A stretch of DNA of 5,849 nt from Chloroflexota bacterium (GTDB lineage: Bacteria; Chloroflexota; Anaerolineae; Anaerolineales; UBA4823): contig JAEWYL010000157.1 of NCBI GenBank assembly GCA_023395675.1, positions 1 to 5,849 of the forward strand, given 5' to 3'. The position numbers and the translations under genes were made by a program. The first letter of the stretch is position 1, and every line of letters begins with the position of its first letter. The notes below the pieces were generated by a model, which searched no databases, was not told where the DNA came from, and saw nothing but the letters and a program-made list of their open reading frames with translations. This document shows positions 3,719 to 5,849 of this stretch, piece by piece.

Positions 3719-5737
3719 ATGGAAGAAGAATTTTGCCTCAAACTCTCCGCTTCGGGCGGGGTGAACCCCGCCGGGCGCTTCGAGGTGGACGCCATCACCG
3801 CCGGCGAGGGCAACGGCTGGCGGTTCAGCGCCGCGGTGCTCAAGGACAGCCTGCCCCTGTGGGAGGGGGCCGCCTGCTTCGTGGACCACAGCGTCTGGGG
3901 GCACTCGGTGCGCGATCTGGGCGGGTCTTTCCACCAGCCCGCCTGGTGCGAGGAGACCCAGGGCGTCCGCCTGCAGCTCACCGCCCTCGGCCCGGCCGGG
4001 CCCCTGGTGGAGGCGCTCGGGCGCCAGCTCCTGCAGGAGCAGGGCCCCAGGCCGCGCGTCGGCTTCTCGGCCGATATCGTCTTCACGGCGCAGGGGCGCG
4101 AGGTGGTCAAAATCCTGCGCGTGCTCTCCTGCGACCTGGTCTACAACCCCGCCCGCGGCGGCGCGTTCGTGCGCGCCCTGAACCAGCTTTCAGCCGCATA
4201 TCCAACCGTCCTTTCCAACGTCCATTCCAATATCCGTTCCGATGCCAAGGGAGAAAATATCATGGAAAACCAGGAACCCGTCCCCAACCAGAGCCCGGAA
4301 GCCGGGCAGACCCGCCTCGACGCAGGCGGAGAGCTGCACCGCCTGCTGGACGCCGGGCGCGAGCAGGCGCGCCTGGCGGCGGAGGCCGAAAAAGCGCGCC
4401 AGGTGCGGGTGCAGATGTGCGCCTATCTGCTCGACAGCGGGCTGGCCGCCGCCCGGCTGCCCGCCGCGGTCGAAACCCGCCTGCGCAAGCAGTTCGAGGG
4501 CCAGGTCTTCGAGCCCGGGGCCCTGCTGGAGGCCATTGACGATGCCCGCAGCCTGGTGAGCGAGCTCACCGGAGGCCTGGTGGTGCAGGGGCCCGGGCGC
4601 GTGCACGCCGTGTACTCCAGCGAAGACCAGCTCCAGGCGGCGGTGGACGACCTGCTCGGCGCGCCGCGCGAGGCCGCCCACGCCGCCCTGAGCGCGCACC
4701 GCCTGACCGGCATCCGCGAGCTCTACCTGATGCTCACCGGCGACGACGACCTGCACGGCGGCTTCCACCCGGAGCGCGTGCGCCTGGCCACCAGCGCCGA
4801 CTTCGCCGGGCTGGTCAAGAACGCCCTCAACAAGATCGTCGCCCACCAGTGGGACCAGCTCGGGCGCGCCGGCTACAACTGGTGGGAGCGCGTCACCCTG
4901 CAGGAGCATTTCACCAGCCTGCAGGACGTCACCGGCACCCTGGTCGGCACCGTCGGCGCGCTGCCGGCGGTGAGCGAGGGCGCCGAGTACACCGAGCTGG
5001 TCATCGGCGACAGCCCGGAGACCGCCTCCTTCACCAAGTACGGGGGCTACGTGCCGCTGACGCTGGAGCTAATTGACCGGGACGAGACCCGCAAGCTGCG
5101 CCAGTACCCGCGCGAGCTGGCCAACGCCGGCCTGCGCAAGATCTCCAGCCTGGTGGCGGGGATCTTCACTGCCGGCGCGGGCGTGGGGCCGGACATGGCG
5201 GACGGGCAGCCGCTGTTCAACACCACCGCCCAGACCACCGCCGGCGGGCACAAGAACCTGCTCACGACCGCCCTCTCTGCGGCGGAGTGGGAGGTGGTGA
5301 GCCAGGCCGTCTACGACCAGCCCATGCTCATCAAGAACGCCGACGGCCTCTACGGGACCGGGCCGCGCATGGCGATCAACCCGCGCTACCTGCTCGTGCC
5401 GCGCGCCCTCGAGCTCACCGCCCGCAAGATCCTCTACCCCTATTGGGAGAACGCGGCCAATATCCACAGCGAAAACCTGCAGCGCGGCGAGAAGGGCGAC
5501 GTGGTGGTGGTGCCCGAGTGGACCGACGCCAAAGACTGGGCCGCGGCCGTGGACCCGCGCCTGGCCCCGGGCGTCATCGTGGGCGAGCGCTTCGGCCTGC
5601 GCCCCGAAATCTTCATCGCCGGCGGCGAGCTCAGCCCGGCCGTGTTCACCAACGACGAGCACCGCATCAAGGTGCGGCATTTCCTGGCGGTGCTGGTGCA
5701 GGATTGGAGGGCGCTGCATAAGAGTAATGTGGTTTAG
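3719..5737 (+). CDS. Fused prohead protease, scaffold-like segment and major capsid protein
   Basis: The predicted product has 672 residues. Residues 1-153 look like a phage prohead maturation protease of the assemblin/HK97-protease type: F-V-D-H-S with candidate catalytic His57, V-G-F-S-A-D-I with candidate Ser117, and a closing V-L-S-C-D-L-V-Y-N-P-A-R-G-G. Residues 154-181 are a low-complexity linker. Residues 182-355 are charged and helix-rich, fitting a scaffold or delta domain that is cut away in maturation. Residues about 356-672 are an HK97-fold capsid protein like the Mu gpT group: T-K-Y-G-G-Y-V-P-L-T-L-E-L-I-D-R-D-E-T, Q-P-L-F-N-T-T-A, M-A-I-N-P-R-Y-L-L-V-P, G-D-V-V-V-V-P-E-W and G-V-I-V-G-E-R-F-G-L. 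The mature shell unit would be about 315 residues. Mu encodes protease/scaffold and capsid separately, so the fusion is notable. An internal start at 4262 may release the capsid part. Capsid assignment is firm; protease catalytic residues are inferred. Confidence 0.88.
   Translation: MEEEFCLKLSASGGVNPAGRFEVDAITAGEGNGWRFSAAVLKDSLPLWEGAACFVDHSVWGHSVRDLGGSFHQPAWCEETQGVRLQLTALGPAGPLVEALGRQLLQEQGPRPRVGFSADIVFTAQGREVVKILRVLSCDLVYNPARGGAFVRALNQLSAAYPTVLSNVHSNIRSDAKGENIMENQEPVPNQSPEAGQTRLDAGGELHRLLDAGREQARLAAEAEKARQVRVQMCAYLLDSGLAAARLPAAVETRLRKQFEGQVFEPGALLEAIDDARSLVSELTGGLVVQGPGRVHAVYSSEDQLQAAVDDLLGAPREAAHAALSAHRLTGIRELYLMLTGDDDLHGGFHPERVRLATSADFAGLVKNALNKIVAHQWDQLGRAGYNWWERVTLQEHFTSLQDVTGTLVGTVGALPAVSEGAEYTELVIGDSPETASFTKYGGYVPLTLELIDRDETRKLRQYPRELANAGLRKISSLVAGIFTAGAGVGPDMADGQPLFNTTAQTTAGGHKNLLTTALSAAEWEVVSQAVYDQPMLIKNADGLYGTGPRMAINPRYLLVPRALELTARKILYPYWENAANIHSENLQRGEKGDVVVVPEWTDAKDWAAAVDPRLAPGVIVGERFGLRPEIFIAGGELSPAVFTNDEHRIKVRHFLAVLVQDWRALHKSNVV
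4201..4240 (+). repeat. Three 12-nt tandem units in the protease-capsid linker
   Basis: Units begin TCCAACCGTCC (4201, 13 nt), TCCAACGTCC (4214, 12 nt) and TCCAATATCC (4226, 12 nt), followed by TCC. In frame they encode the four-residue repeats V-L-S-N, V-H-S-N and I-R-S-D (residues 164-175). The stretch is clearly less GC-rich than both flanks and looks like former intergenic DNA. Confidence 0.55.
4247..4253 (+). promoter_or_regulatory. Internal ribosome binding site before ATG 4262
   Basis: AAGGGAG at 4247-4253 is followed by an 8-nt A/T-rich spacer and ATG at 4262, inside the protease-capsid ORF. Site strength and spacing are as good as those of the annotated gene starts in this window, so initiation here is likely. 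Confidence 0.6.
4262..5737 (+). CDS. Candidate internally initiated scaffold-capsid protein (nested, same frame)
   Basis: Starting at Met182 of the fused ORF, this product would have 491 residues: a scaffold-like segment of about 174 residues and the complete HK97-fold capsid domain, without the protease. It begins M-E-N-Q-E-P-V-P-N, a typical hydrophilic capsid-precursor N-terminus, right after a good ribosome binding site. Making many copies from here and few full-length copies from 3719 would supply a high capsid-to-protease ratio, as the nested lambda C/Nu3 pair does for scaffold and protease. Nothing in the sequence proves that both starts are used. Confidence 0.5.
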   Translation: MENQEPVPNQSPEAGQTRLDAGGELHRLLDAGREQARLAAEAEKARQVRVQMCAYLLDSGLAAARLPAAVETRLRKQFEGQVFEPGALLEAIDDARSLVSELTGGLVVQGPGRVHAVYSSEDQLQAAVDDLLGAPREAAHAALSAHRLTGIRELYLMLTGDDDLHGGFHPERVRLATSADFAGLVKNALNKIVAHQWDQLGRAGYNWWERVTLQEHFTSLQDVTGTLVGTVGALPAVSEGAEYTELVIGDSPETASFTKYGGYVPLTLELIDRDETRKLRQYPRELANAGLRKISSLVAGIFTAGAGVGPDMADGQPLFNTTAQTTAGGHKNLLTTALSAAEWEVVSQAVYDQPMLIKNADGLYGTGPRMAINPRYLLVPRALELTARKILYPYWENAANIHSENLQRGEKGDVVVVPEWTDAKDWAAAVDPRLAPGVIVGERFGLRPEIFIAGGELSPAVFTNDEHRIKVRHFLAVLVQDWRALHKSNVV

Positions 5738-5752
5738 AAGGGTCAGGCGTCG

Positions 5753-5784
5753 TTTTACGTTCAGCGAAGACGCTGAACGCAAAA
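5753..5784 (+). other. Hairpin after the capsid gene
   Basis: CGTTCAGCG (5758-5766) and CGCTGAACG (5771-5779) form a perfect 9-bp stem with an AAGA loop. One A-C mismatch outside it is followed by TTTT (5753-5756) pairing with AAAA (5781-5784). The downstream side is A-rich on either strand and has no U tract, so it is not a standard intrinsic terminator. It may be an mRNA 3'-end stabiliser, a processing site or a protein-binding palindrome. The remaining sequence to 5849 shows a G7 run (5807-5813) and no supported gene start. Confidence 0.5.
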
Positions 5785-5849
5785 ATGTGTCACGCGAGAG
5801 GCTGCAGGGGGGGCGGCGCCGAATAATCAGGAATTGCAGGGTTGGTGGT

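Noticed and set aside
5753..5785. A rho-independent terminator after the capsid gene
   Set aside because: The stem is perfect, but the downstream side is A-rich on either strand and there is no U tract.

Overview
The window is very GC-rich, densely packed, and all of its genes lie on the + strand. It looks like the head-gene part of a tailed-phage (Caudoviricetes) genome or prophage. The hallmark genes are a portal protein and a large ORF that joins a prohead protease-like domain, a scaffold-like segment and an HK97-fold (Mu gpT-like) major capsid protein. The host cannot be named from the sequence. The GC content and the style of the intergenic repeats would fit an environmental bacterium such as a Chloroflexota, but that is only an impression.

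Layout. Positions 2-124 hold the last 40 codons of an unrecognised gene. It overlaps by 22 nt a gene starting at 103, which encodes two beta-rich domains: a carbohydrate-binding-module-like jelly roll and a concanavalin A/laminin G-like domain. That gene stops at 1089. The -1 frame continues without interruption into a complete SGNH/GDSL hydrolase (stop at 2066) that has no usable start codon of its own upstream of its catalytic serine. The junction has an in-register T TTT TTT heptamer at 1071-1077, a purine-rich Shine-Dalgarno-like stretch upstream (1048-1056) and a perfect 8-bp stem downstream (1088-1095 with 1114-1121). A programmed -1 frameshift giving one 654-residue binding-plus-esterase protein is therefore plausible; a homopolymer error or a real mutation is not excluded.

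A 47-nt gap made of degenerate AGTGTCA heptads leads to the portal gene (2114-3469). A 249-nt non-coding gap follows (3470-3718). It is filled by an elaborate imperfect palindrome with GTGCC/GGCAC cores and TTAAGTGTC-type ends, resembling a REP/BIME or MITE-like element. The 672-codon protease-scaffold-capsid ORF (3719-5737) comes next. A strong ribosome binding site and an ATG inside it (4262) suggest that the scaffold-capsid part is also made separately as a 491-residue protein. The last 112 nt contain a 9-bp hairpin and no recognisable gene.

How the parts fit. The portal forms the DNA entry vertex, the protease matures the prohead, and the scaffold-capsid part builds the shell. The upstream binding and esterase protein would suit a virion surface or tail-tip role in attaching to and trimming host surface glycans. 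Finding it immediately before the portal, where a large terminase is often encoded, is unusual.
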